A stretch of 21,351 nucleotides of DNA from Gemmatimonadota bacterium. GTDB taxonomy: Bacteria; Gemmatimonadota; Gemmatimonadetes; Gemmatimonadales; GWC2-71-9. Position numbers and translations under genes: made by a program. The notes below the pieces were generated by a model. That model made no database searches and was not told the DNA's origin. It saw only the letters and a program-made list of their open reading frames with translations. The stretch spans positions 1 to 21,351 of the forward strand of contig JANYAG010000187.1 in assembly GCA_025361465.1 (NCBI GenBank), read 5' to 3'. Positions 7,369-13,683 of this stretch are shown here, piece by piece; within the stretch, counting starts at the first letter, position 1; every line of letters starts with the position of its first letter.

Positions 7369-8240
7369 GCGAGACCCTCGAGGCGAAGTTCGTCCACCGG
7401 TTCACGGAACGAGCAGGAACCGAATCCGAGGAAGCAGCCGTGTCGGACGGAGGCGAGCTCCTCGGGGCTGAAGTCCCGGTCGCGCCACCGAATCCCGGTG
7501 TTCTCGCGCGAGAAGTGCCTCGTGTCAAGGTCCTCGAGGATGGCCTGGGCCGTTTCTCCATCGCCCCCCCGAGCGAGTTCGGCCGTCGCCAGCAGGACAT
7601 TGACGAATCCGTACATGATGTGGCGCGGCGCATCGGGAGCATAGGTCAACGGGAACGTGCCCCGGATGGGATGGTGCAGTCCGGCCGTGGCCTTGAAGGC
7701 GACGCCGATGTGCGTGGCCGCAAGCAGGAAGAGGGTCAGCTGCTCCGGCGTCGGAAAAAGCTCGGGTGTTGTTCCGCCGGTCCGGACCTTGGCGCATGCG
7801 TCTGCCCCACGGATCGCCTCGACGATCGGTCGGTACGGCCCCTCGATCGGCACCTCGAAATAACGGCGGAAGCGTGCCGGGATCTGGCGACTGATGGCTG
7901 CCGCCTGCCCCGCCGAGGTCACCTTGCATTCGATCGCATCGACCTGGACGCCCCGGCCTTCCCATCGGTTCGTGAACGCTTCGATTCGCGCCAGCTCGGC
8001 CGTCGTGTTGACACCCATGACCACCGACAGTCGCCACGGGTCCGCTGGGGTCAACGCGTCAACAGCCAGCGCGGCCGAGCATTCCTCCAGGCGGCTGGCG
8101 GCCACGACGAAACTCCCCAGCATCCAACGCTCGGCCGAATTCCGGTAGCCATGGTAGTTCCGGACCGCCTCGGCCATGGTGCAGGCCGCGGGAGGAAAGA
8201 GCCCGGCATAGTCAACGATTCCGGCGAAAATGTCCCGCAT
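7365..8240 (-). CDS. Conserved-looking protein of unknown function coupled to fumarylacetoacetase
   Basis: I do not recognise this 291-aa protein as a named family. It has no signal peptide or membrane segment. It reads like an alpha/beta barrel, with short hydrophobic strands alternating with charged helices: FVVAASR (44-50), SVVMGVN (72-78), VDAIECKV (100-107), RRYFEVPIEG (125-134), ACAKVRTGG (148-156) and GVAFKATAGLHHPIRG (179-194). The pair K151 in AKVRTGG and K183 in FKATAGLHHP resembles in spacing and wording the two active lysines of DeoC-type aldolases. That is inference, not homology shown. The C-terminus has an RENTGIRWRDRDF segment and GFGSCSFREP. The ATG at 8240 has a strong AGGGAG ribosome site, and the stop overlaps fahA (ATGA), so the two are co-translated. 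A role in homogentisate breakdown or detoxification is the natural guess. Confidence 0.85.
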   Translation of the reverse strand: MRDIFAGIVDYAGLFPPAACTMAEAVRNYHGYRNSAERWMLGSFVVAASRLEECSAALAVDALTPADPWRLSVVMGVNTTAELARIEAFTNRWEGRGVQVDAIECKVTSAGQAAAISRQIPARFRRYFEVPIEGPYRPIVEAIRGADACAKVRTGGTTPELFPTPEQLTLFLLAATHIGVAFKATAGLHHPIRGTFPLTYAPDAPRHIMYGFVNVLLATAELARGGDGETAQAILEDLDTRHFSRENTGIRWRDRDFSPEELASVRHGCFLGFGSCSFREPVDELRLEGLA

Positions 8241-8327
8241 GATCTCCCTGCCACGAGGTGTGGAGGACGAGGCGGGAATCTAAGCAGACAGGATCAACGA
8301 AGGGTCAACACACGACGGGGCCAGCAC
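8241..8327 (-). promoter_or_regulatory. Candidate promoter and ribosome site for the long operon
   Basis: This 87-bp gap separates the sigma factor gene from the first gene of the operon. On the minus strand there is TTGACC (8308-8303), a good -35 match. A poor -10-like TTAGAT (8283-8278) follows at a spacing of 19 nt, and CTTAGA at 18 nt is the alternative. AGGGAG lies about 5-10 nt before the ATG at 8240. The -35 and ribosome site are convincing; the -10 is weak. No terminator follows the sigma gene, so readthrough from it is also possible. Confidence 0.35.
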
Positions 8328-9080
8328 CTACGCGTTGGCGTGCACCATCACGGGAAGTCGGCGCAATCGAGCCAGCGCCTGGGCACGCAACTGGCACACC
8401 CGGGACTCGGTCACGCCGAGTTCGGCAGCGATCTCTCGCAGCGGCCGCTCCTCGAAGTAGGACCGCGCTACGACGAGGCGCTCGCGCTGCGGGAGCGAAT
8501 CAAGCGCGGCCTGGATCGCCCCGCGCCGTTCAGCCGCCTCGAGAGACTCATGGATCTCGTCGGACGTCTCGTCACCGACGTGCTCCGACAGCAGCTGCCC
8601 GTTCGGCTCGGCGTCGAGCGACACCGAACCGGAACTGGTCGAGCGTTCCCGCCAGCGGTACACCGTCTCATCGTCGACGCCGAGATGCTGGGCGACCTCA
8701 CCACTGGTCGGGGCACGTCCCTGCTTCTGCTCGAGGGCGGCCACGGCGTGGTCGAGCGCGCGCACATGGGCACGGTCGGCACGCGAGAGCGGATCACGCG
8801 CGCGCAGGTCGTCAAGGATCGCGCCGCGAATGCGGCGCATGGCGAAGGTCGAGAAGGCGAGGCCCCGGTCGATGTCGAAGCCGTCCATCGACTGCAGCAG
8901 GCCGACGGAGCCAGCGGAGACCAGCTCCTCGAGCGACACAGCGTCACGGACGCGCGGGGCCACTTCGCGTGCCGCGTGATGGACCAGTCCGAGATAGCGC
9001 CCAACCAGCTCCTGGCGCGCGTCCAAGTCGCCCTGGTCTCTCCAGCGGCGCCATAGTGCGTCGGTTGCGGTCTGCGTCAT
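8328..9080 (-). CDS. FliA/WhiG-type RNA polymerase sigma factor
   Basis: This 250-aa alternative sigma-70-family factor directs RNA polymerase to special promoters. Region 2 covers about 18-93, with the FliA-like SLEELVSAGSVGLLQSMDGFD (split here as SLEELVSAG and LLQSMDGFD) and FSTFAMRRIRGAILDDLR. Region 3 covers about 104-145 and includes APTSGEVAQHLGV. Region 4 covers about 189-242, with a helix-turn-helix at LREIAAELGVTESRVCQLR (214-232). The wording is closest to flagellar FliA and the WhiG/SigD relatives, but no flagellar or sporulation genes are nearby, so I give no symbol. The ATG at 9080 is preceded by GGGGGCGAGG; an ATG further upstream (9131) would add 17 residues that do not look like the family. 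A sigma-54-like site lies upstream. Confidence 0.93.
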   Translation of the reverse strand: MTQTATDALWRRWRDQGDLDARQELVGRYLGLVHHAAREVAPRVRDAVSLEELVSAGSVGLLQSMDGFDIDRGLAFSTFAMRRIRGAILDDLRARDPLSRADRAHVRALDHAVAALEQKQGRAPTSGEVAQHLGVDDETVYRWRERSTSSGSVSLDAEPNGQLLSEHVGDETSDEIHESLEAAERRGAIQAALDSLPQRERLVVARSYFEERPLREIAAELGVTESRVCQLRAQALARLRRLPVMVHANA

Positions 9081-9137
9081 TGCCTCGCCCCCTTGGTGAC
9101 GCACCGGTACACAGCAATAAATGCTCCACACCGCCTT

Positions 9138-9153
9138 GGCAAAGGAAATGCCA
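9138..9153 (-). promoter_or_regulatory. Sigma-54-like promoter upstream of the sigma factor gene
   Basis: The minus strand reads TGGCATTTCCTTTGCC. This matches the sigma-54 consensus TGGCACGNNNNTTGCW at all TGGCA and TTGC positions, with the GG and GC doublets exactly 10 nt apart. Start of transcription would fall about 12 nt beyond the GC, near 9127, giving a leader of about 47 nt before the ATG at 9080. The site is partly palindromic (TGGCA-N7-TGCCA), so a repressor operator or chance are alternatives. A sigma-70-like TTGCCA-17-TATTGC overlaps it. Confidence 0.4.
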
Positions 9154-9262
9154 GTGCGATACGCTGCGACGTTGCATCAACGCGACTTGCGGGTGACGAT
9201 GGGCCGTGGTGCGAGTCCCACACCGGCGCAAACCGGTCGGTTGGTGACCGTGATCGATCATT

Positions 9263-9298
9263 TTCGGCTGCGGGACCTCCCCCTGCGCGGGGCCCGAA
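9263..9298 (-). terminator. GC-rich stem-loop after the hydrolase gene
   Basis: The arms CCCC (9280-9283) and GGGG (9289-9292) close on a TGCGC loop. An outer stem is CGGG (9271-9274) with CCCG (9293-9296), or alternatively TTCGG (9263-9267) with CCGAA (9294-9298). It lies about 75 nt past the hydrolase stop on the minus strand. There is no U-tract, so it may be a weak terminator or simply a structured leader of the sigma gene. Confidence 0.3.
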
Positions 9299-9370
9299 GG
9301 GACTTCCTCTCCATATATATGCCGGCGCACCCTCGCGGCCGCGTGGCGCGCTGGTGGTCGACCCACGCCC

Positions 9371-10135
9371 TCAGGCCGTGGCGGAGGGTCGGCTGAGCAG
9401 CCGATTGATCGTCGTCCACGCGGCGGCAGGATTGCTCTCGAAGATCAGGTGGCCGGAGTTCGCGACCATCGACAGGATGCTGCCCGGGATGGACCGCTGC
9501 AGCTCGGCGGCATGGGCGAGGGTGACGTACTCATCTCGATCGCCGAAGACGAGTGCGGTCGGCGCCTTGATCCGCGCCAGTTCCTCCCGGGTGACGTAGA
9601 CGGGTGGACGCCAGACCTCGCGCATCAGCGCATCAATGAACGGCCGGACACGCTCCGGCTCGGGACTCATCGCGAGCCAGGCGGCAAGGCGCTCCGGTTG
9701 CTGCGCCTCGAACATCGCCGCCGTGAATTCCCGGATGGCCGGACCACCGGGCGGCGTGTCCCCGGAGATGTCCGCACTCGCCCCGATGGCGATCAGCCGA
9801 GCCACCAACTGCGGATGCCGGAGCGCGAGGTGGAAGCCACTGATCCCGCCATCACTCACCCCCATCACGACGGCTGGACCACCGCCGAGTTCGCGCAACA
9901 GCGCCGCGGCATCGTCGGCAAAGGCGGGATACGCGAGCGGCGTGCCACCCCAGGTCGAGCGCCCATGCCCTCGGGTATCCATCGCCGCGACCCGAAATCG
10001 TGCTTGCAGCCGGGGGATCACCGTGCCGAAATCGGCCCGAGAATTCGAGAGACCGCCGTGGAGGAGGAGAAGCATTGGTCCGGCGCCACTGACCTCGTAG
10101 GTGAGCACGGCGCCGCGGTGTCGGAGGAGAGGCAC
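9371..10135 (-). CDS. Alpha/beta-fold hydrolase
   Basis: This 254-aa soluble hydrolase has a serine nucleophile; the substrate is unknown. The oxyanion-side motif is LLLLHGGLSNSRADF (22-36). A DTRGHGRS segment lies at 53-60. The nucleophile elbow GVSDGG has S94 as the catalytic serine, the acid is D201 in FGDRDEYV, and the base is H229 in NSGHLIF. The triad is complete. No signal peptide is seen. The best start is the GTG at 10135, 4 nt after the stop of the upstream dehydrogenase; it gives the expected short N-terminus, though no clear ribosome site is visible. The frame also opens at an ATG at 10216, but that part overlaps the dehydrogenase. Likely co-transcribed with it. The general type is sure; the exact reaction is not. 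Confidence 0.9.
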   Translation of the reverse strand: MPLLRHRGAVLTYEVSGAGPMLLLLHGGLSNSRADFGTVIPRLQARFRVAAMDTRGHGRSTWGGTPLAYPAFADDAAALLRELGGGPAVVMGVSDGGISGFHLALRHPQLVARLIAIGASADISGDTPPGGPAIREFTAAMFEAQQPERLAAWLAMSPEPERVRPFIDALMREVWRPPVYVTREELARIKAPTALVFGDRDEYVTLAHAAELQRSIPGSILSMVANSGHLIFESNPAAAWTTINRLLSRPSATA

Positions 10136-10139
10136 TGGT

Positions 10140-11123
10140 CTATTGGTGCGGATCCGCCGCAGTGCTGGCGCGGCGCTCCGCCATCGGTCGCAGCAAGGGG
10201 TGCGCCTCGGCCCCACCCGGAATCAGCGGTAATGCATCGAGTCCGTGGACCAGCTCGATGGACGGCTTGCAGTCGGCGATGCCATACCCGCGACCGGCAA
10301 GCACGTCACGATAGACCGCCGTGTGCAGGTCGCCGAATCCTTCGGAGAATTCGAACTCTTCGCCATCGATCGTGAGGGCGCGATGGGTGCCGCCCGGGCG
10401 CCCGGCGAGTGCCAGGTCGTTGCCGTCGACCGACAGCATCCAGCGGACGTCCGCATGCTCGAGCTCGAGGAAGCCGGCCACCGAGCGCTCATCGCGGTGG
10501 TGGAGCGATACCCGCCTGGGTGCGCCGAAGATCCACTGCAGCATGTCGAAGAAGTGCACCCCGATGTTCATCGCCACGCCGCCCGACTTCTCGTGGTTGC
10601 CCTTCCACGACACGAAGTACCACTTCCCTCGCGGGGTGATATAGGTCAGGTCGACCTGGTGGCGCCCCTTGCCCTGCCGCACCCGGTCCCGCAGCGCGAT
10701 GACGGCCGGGTGCAGTCGCAGCTGGAGCACACACCAGATCCGGTGACCACTCTCCCGTTCATACTCGGCCAGTGCATCGATGTTCCACGGCGACAGCACC
10801 AGCGGCTTTTCACAGATCGCGTCGGCATTGAGGCGCAACGCAAAACGGACATGGGCGTCGTGCAGGTAGTTGGGCGAGGTAATGCTGACGTAATGGACGC
10901 GGCGCTGCTCACCCAGCCGACGCAGCTTCTCGAGGTGGCGGTCGAAACGCTCAAACTCGGTGAAGAAGTCGGCGTCCGGGAAATACCGATCGATGATCCC
11001 GACGGAGTCCTTGGGATCGAGCGCGGCCACCAGCACGTTGCCGGTGTCCTTGATCGCCTGCAGGTGCCGCGGCGCGATGTAGCCAGCCGCACCGAGGAGC
11101 GCAAAGTTCCTGGGATCGGTCAT
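10140..11123 (-). CDS. wlbA: Gfo/Idh/MocA-family UDP-sugar dehydrogenase, WlbA/WbpB type
   Basis: The closest match by wording is WlbA/WbpB, which oxidises C3 of UDP-N-acetylglucosaminuronate with NAD to a 3-keto sugar. That is an early step toward diacetylated diaminouronic acids of O-antigens and related glycans. The 327-aa product starts NFALLGAAGYIAPRH, the family's Rossmann GxxGxxAxxH form. It continues with LDPKDSVGIID, SITSPNYLHDAHVRFAL, the catalytic ICEKP (K106) and NIGVHFFDML with H190. These match the WlbA pattern closely through residue 200; the C-terminus is more divergent. The ATG at 11123 is chosen because the 60 extra residues upstream are not family sequence. The partner aminotransferase, acetyltransferase and epimerase genes are not nearby, and a hydrolase follows instead, so the in vivo product is open. 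Confidence 0.88.
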   Translation of the reverse strand: MTDPRNFALLGAAGYIAPRHLQAIKDTGNVLVAALDPKDSVGIIDRYFPDADFFTEFERFDRHLEKLRRLGEQRRVHYVSITSPNYLHDAHVRFALRLNADAICEKPLVLSPWNIDALAEYERESGHRIWCVLQLRLHPAVIALRDRVRQGKGRHQVDLTYITPRGKWYFVSWKGNHEKSGGVAMNIGVHFFDMLQWIFGAPRRVSLHHRDERSVAGFLELEHADVRWMLSVDGNDLALAGRPGGTHRALTIDGEEFEFSEGFGDLHTAVYRDVLAGRGYGIADCKPSIELVHGLDALPLIPGGAEAHPLLRPMAERRASTAADPHQ

Positions 11124-11239
11124 TCGGAAGAACTCGTCGTGAAGAGGGCACTGCCGAGCCCCGCAGCCCCCGGGGCCGTTACCCGGAAAGATAGGCCACG
11201 GATCAGATCCAGCCACCCCAAGAGCGCGGGCCGGACGGC

Positions 11240-11251
11240 TATATTTACTGA
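11240..11251 (+). promoter_or_regulatory. -10 box placed for a leaderless helicase mRNA
   Basis: TATATT occupies 11240-11245, only five bases before the ATG at 11251. With the usual 6-7 nt from the -10 box to the start site, transcription would begin at or within two bases of the A of ATG. No Shine-Dalgarno is present and no good -35 is visible at 16-18 nt upstream. Confidence 0.45.
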
Positions 11252-12894
11252 TGACGTCCTTCGCTGATCTCGGCCTGTCGGCACCGCTGGTCGAGGCCCT
11301 CACCGCCCTCGGTTACGAAGAACCGACCCCGATCCAGGCCGACGCGATCCCGGCGCTGCTGGCTGGGAGGGACCTGCTTGGCCAGGCCGCAACGGGCACC
11401 GGGAAGACGGCGGCGTTTGCCCTGCCGCTCCTGCAACGGCTCGCCACGACGCAGCCGGTCGCGCTTCGCCCCGCCCTGCTCGTGCTGGTGCCGACCCGCG
11501 AGCTCGCCATGCAGGTGGCGGAGGCATTCCATCGCTATGGTCGGGCCCTCGGGACCACCGTGGTGCCCATCTACGGCGGCCAGGCCTTTGACCAGCAGAT
11601 CCGGATCCTCCGGCGCGGCGTCCACGTGGTGGTGGCCACCCCCGGCCGCGCCCTCGATCACATCCGCCGCAAGACGCTCGACCTGGGCGGCGTCGTCGCC
11701 CTGGTGCTGGACGAAGCGGACGAGATGCTCGACATGGGATTCGCCGACGAGCTGGAAAACATCCTCGATGCGGCGCCAGCCGTGCGGCAGACGGCGCTCT
11801 TCTCGGCGACGCTCTCGCCGCGGATCAGTGCCATTGCCGAGCGCCACCTCCGCGATCCGATGCGGATCCGCATCGCCAAGGAGACCACCCCGGCCGGGGA
11901 CGCGCCGCGCGTGCGCCAGGTAGCCTACCTCGTCCCGCGCGCAAACAAGGTCGCCGCGCTCGGCCGGGTCCTCGACCTCGAGGGGCCGACGCTCGCGTTG
12001 GTGTTCTGTCGCACCCGGACCGAAGTGGACGCCCTCACCGCCACGCTCGGAAGCCATGGCTTTCGGGCTGAGGCGCTGCATGGCGGAATGACCCAGGACG
12101 CCCGCGACCGGGTGATGAAGCGAACACGCTCTGGCGCCGTGGACCTGCTGGTGGCGACCGATGTCGCGGCGCGCGGACTCGATATTGAACAACTCTCGCA
12201 CGTGGTCAACTTCAACGTGCCGGAATCCGCGATCGCATACGTCCACCGAATCGGCCGGACTGGCCGGGCGGGGCGCGAGGGCGTGGCCATCACCTTCGTC
12301 GAACCGCGCGAGCATCGCATGCTGCGCAGCATCGAGGCGACCAACCGGCAGAAGATCACCGTCAGCCAATTGCCGACCGCCGTCGACGTCCAGGCGCGAC
12401 GGCTCGGGCTCACGGCGGCGTCGTTGCGGGAATCGATCCTGGCCGGTGACGCCGAGCATTACCGGGTCGTGGTGGAGTCGCTGACGGACGAGCACGACTT
12501 GATGACCATTGCCATGGCGGCGGTGAAGATGGCGCACGAGCGCGGCACGGGCACCACGCCGCGCGACGATGCGGACCTCGACCTTCCGGCCGAGCAACCG
12601 GCACCGCACCACCCGAAGCGGGAACGGCCGCCGCGCACCAAGGGACTGGCGCGGATCTACGTCGGGGCCGGGCGCAAGAACAACCTCCGACCGACCGACC
12701 TGGTCGGCGCGATCGTCAACGAAGCGGGCATCGATGCCCGCGAGATCGGCACCATCGAGATCACCGATCGCTTTTCGCTGGTGGAGTTGCCGGAGGAACG
12801 GATCGATCAGGTGATCAAGGCACTGCGGGCGAGCACGATCAAGGGCAAGAAGCTCACCGTGCGGCGCGACCTGGCGGGGCGACAGGCATCATAG
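11251..12894 (+). CDS. DEAD-box RNA helicase with a C-terminal DbpA/CsdA-type RNA-binding domain
   Basis: This ATP-dependent RNA helicase probably assists ribosome assembly or RNA turnover, like DeaD/CsdA or DbpA. The 547-aa product has the Q motif (FADLGLS...PTPIQ, 4-29), motif I AATGTGKT (46-53), PTREL (81-85), TPGR (130-133), DEAD (154-157), SAT (185-187), a motif-IV-like VFCRT (251-255), DVAARGLD (304-311) and HRIGRTGRAGR (332-342). The C-terminal 83 residues (465-547) form the small RRM-like domain beginning GLARIYVGAGRKNN, which in DbpA and CsdA binds structured RNA. Between the core and this domain is a proline-rich acidic-basic linker. DeaD is the best guess, but DbpA-like roles are possible, so no symbol is given. 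It stands alone, divergent from the wlbA-hydrolase pair, and is followed by a hairpin. Confidence 0.96.
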   Translation: MTSFADLGLSAPLVEALTALGYEEPTPIQADAIPALLAGRDLLGQAATGTGKTAAFALPLLQRLATTQPVALRPALLVLVPTRELAMQVAEAFHRYGRALGTTVVPIYGGQAFDQQIRILRRGVHVVVATPGRALDHIRRKTLDLGGVVALVLDEADEMLDMGFADELENILDAAPAVRQTALFSATLSPRISAIAERHLRDPMRIRIAKETTPAGDAPRVRQVAYLVPRANKVAALGRVLDLEGPTLALVFCRTRTEVDALTATLGSHGFRAEALHGGMTQDARDRVMKRTRSGAVDLLVATDVAARGLDIEQLSHVVNFNVPESAIAYVHRIGRTGRAGREGVAITFVEPREHRMLRSIEATNRQKITVSQLPTAVDVQARRLGLTAASLRESILAGDAEHYRVVVESLTDEHDLMTIAMAAVKMAHERGTGTTPRDDADLDLPAEQPAPHHPKRERPPRTKGLARIYVGAGRKNNLRPTDLVGAIVNEAGIDAREIGTIEITDRFSLVELPEERIDQVIKALRASTIKGKKLTVRRDLAGRQAS

Positions 12895-13035
12895 CACCAG
12901 GATGCGCTGCGACCACATTGAAGCGCTTGCCTCACTGGGCAAGTTCCTCGAAGCATGACATTTTCAACCCTTCCGGCGTCTTAGGCTTATGGTAGTGATG
13001 GAGACGAACCCACCACCCTCGCGGAGCCGACCAGC
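12895..13035 (+). other. 141-bp gap with a terminator-like hairpin and possible promoter
   Basis: No gene is seen. The first part holds a hairpin that probably ends the helicase transcript. Further on, TATGGT (12988-12993) could be a -10 box for the flavinylation module, but no good -35 is found at the right distance. GGAG (13023-13026) lies 9 nt before the GTG at 13036 and is a likely ribosome site. Confidence 0.4.
12925..12945 (+). terminator. Terminator-like hairpin after the helicase gene
   Basis: CTTGCC (12926-12931) pairs with GGCAAG (12938-12943) around a TCACTG loop; a G-U pair can extend it. It lies about 30 nt after the stop and is followed by TTCCTCG rather than a true U-tract. 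Confidence 0.5.
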
Positions 13036-13683
13036 GTGAAGCCCGTGAAGCACAACCTCGTGGCGCTCGGCTCGGCCACGGTGCTGGCCGTCTACGCGGC
13101 AGGATACCTGCGAACCCGGTCGGCGGCCGACCGCTTTCTGGCGGATGATTCCGAGCGCCGCCGAGCCGTGGCGACCACCGAACACGCCCCGAGTCCGCTG
13201 CCCGCTGCGCCGATGCCCAACGATCCCGTCGCCGTCGCCGATTCCGGCATGTCGGCCCCGCCGGTCGTGGCACCGGCAGAAGTCGCCCCGAAGGCGAAGA
13301 AGGCGGCCCGACCGAAAGCCCCCGATTCGGCCGCCGCCGCGGTAGCGGCCGCCGAGCCCCCCGCCGGTGGCAACGGGCAAGCCGCGGACTCAGCGGCCCA
13401 GGCGCCCGAAAAGGAGCACGGGCCGTTCAAGGATGGCAGCTTTTCCGGCTGGGGGACCTCGCGCCACGGCGACATCGAGGCGACCGTTGAGATCCGCGAC
13501 GGGCGGATCGTGTCGGCTTCGATCAGCCAGTGCTACACCCGATACTCCTGTTCCTGGATTGCCGCCCTCCCACCGCAAGTCGTGGCGCGCCAGAGCGCGA
13601 ATGTCGATTATGTCTCGGGAGCCACCCAGAGCACCAACGCCTTCTACTATGCCATTGTCGAGGCACTCGCCAAGGCCAAATGA
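13036..13683 (+). CDS. Membrane-anchored FMN-binding domain protein (covalent flavin carrier)
   Basis: This 215-aa electron-transfer protein probably carries covalently bound FMN. Residues 8-24 form one hydrophobic anchor. A long alanine/proline-rich linker covers about 45-125. The C-terminal FMN-binding domain (about 129-212) begins with the GPFKDGSFSGWG segment and ends in DYVSGATQSTNAFYYAIVEAL (here split as DYVSGATQS and FYYAIVEAL). SGAT fits the flavinylation motif Dxx(S/T)GAT of NqrC and RnfG, so T197 is the predicted FMN site. The next gene, ApbE, is the enzyme that makes this bond and overlaps it by 4 nt, which strongly supports the call. Start is a GTG at 13036 with GGAG upstream. 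Charges on the two sides of the anchor are similar, so topology cannot be told with certainty. Confidence 0.9.
   Translation: MKPVKHNLVALGSATVLAVYAAGYLRTRSAADRFLADDSERRRAVATTEHAPSPLPAAPMPNDPVAVADSGMSAPPVVAPAEVAPKAKKAARPKAPDSAAAAVAAAEPPAGGNGQAADSAAQAPEKEHGPFKDGSFSGWGTSRHGDIEATVEIRDGRIVSASISQCYTRYSCSWIAALPPQVVARQSANVDYVSGATQSTNAFYYAIVEALAKAK

Larger units (their letters stand above)
9081..9370 (-). other. 290-bp non-coding region upstream of the sigma factor gene
   Basis: No credible gene lies here; the short frames on both strands look like chance. It contains a sigma-54-like promoter element (9153-9138, minus), a TTGCCA-17-TATTGC sigma-70-like alternative (9142-9114, minus), a hairpin CGGTC/GACCG (9234-9250), a larger GC-rich stem-loop (9263-9298), and an isolated AT run, CATATATATG (9312-9321), that stands out in this GC-rich DNA. 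The gap is long compared with the rest of the window, which suggests control elements or a small RNA. Confidence 0.5.

Noticed and set aside
9204..9223. T-arm of a tRNA gene (GTGGTGCGAGTCCCAC)
   Set aside because: The stem does not pair over five bases, the loop lacks T55, and no acceptor, D or anticodon arms are found nearby.
9204..9240. Cobalamin or FMN riboswitch core (GGTGCGAGTCC followed by CCGGCGC)
   Set aside because: Only one short block fits. The other conserved blocks are missing and no plus-strand gene lies downstream until 11251.
9121..9396. 91-aa plus-strand frame in the sigma-hydrolase gap, and a 140-aa minus-strand frame at 8944-9366
   Set aside because: Both are basic, low-information peptides without a ribosome site; the second runs into the sigma gene in another frame.
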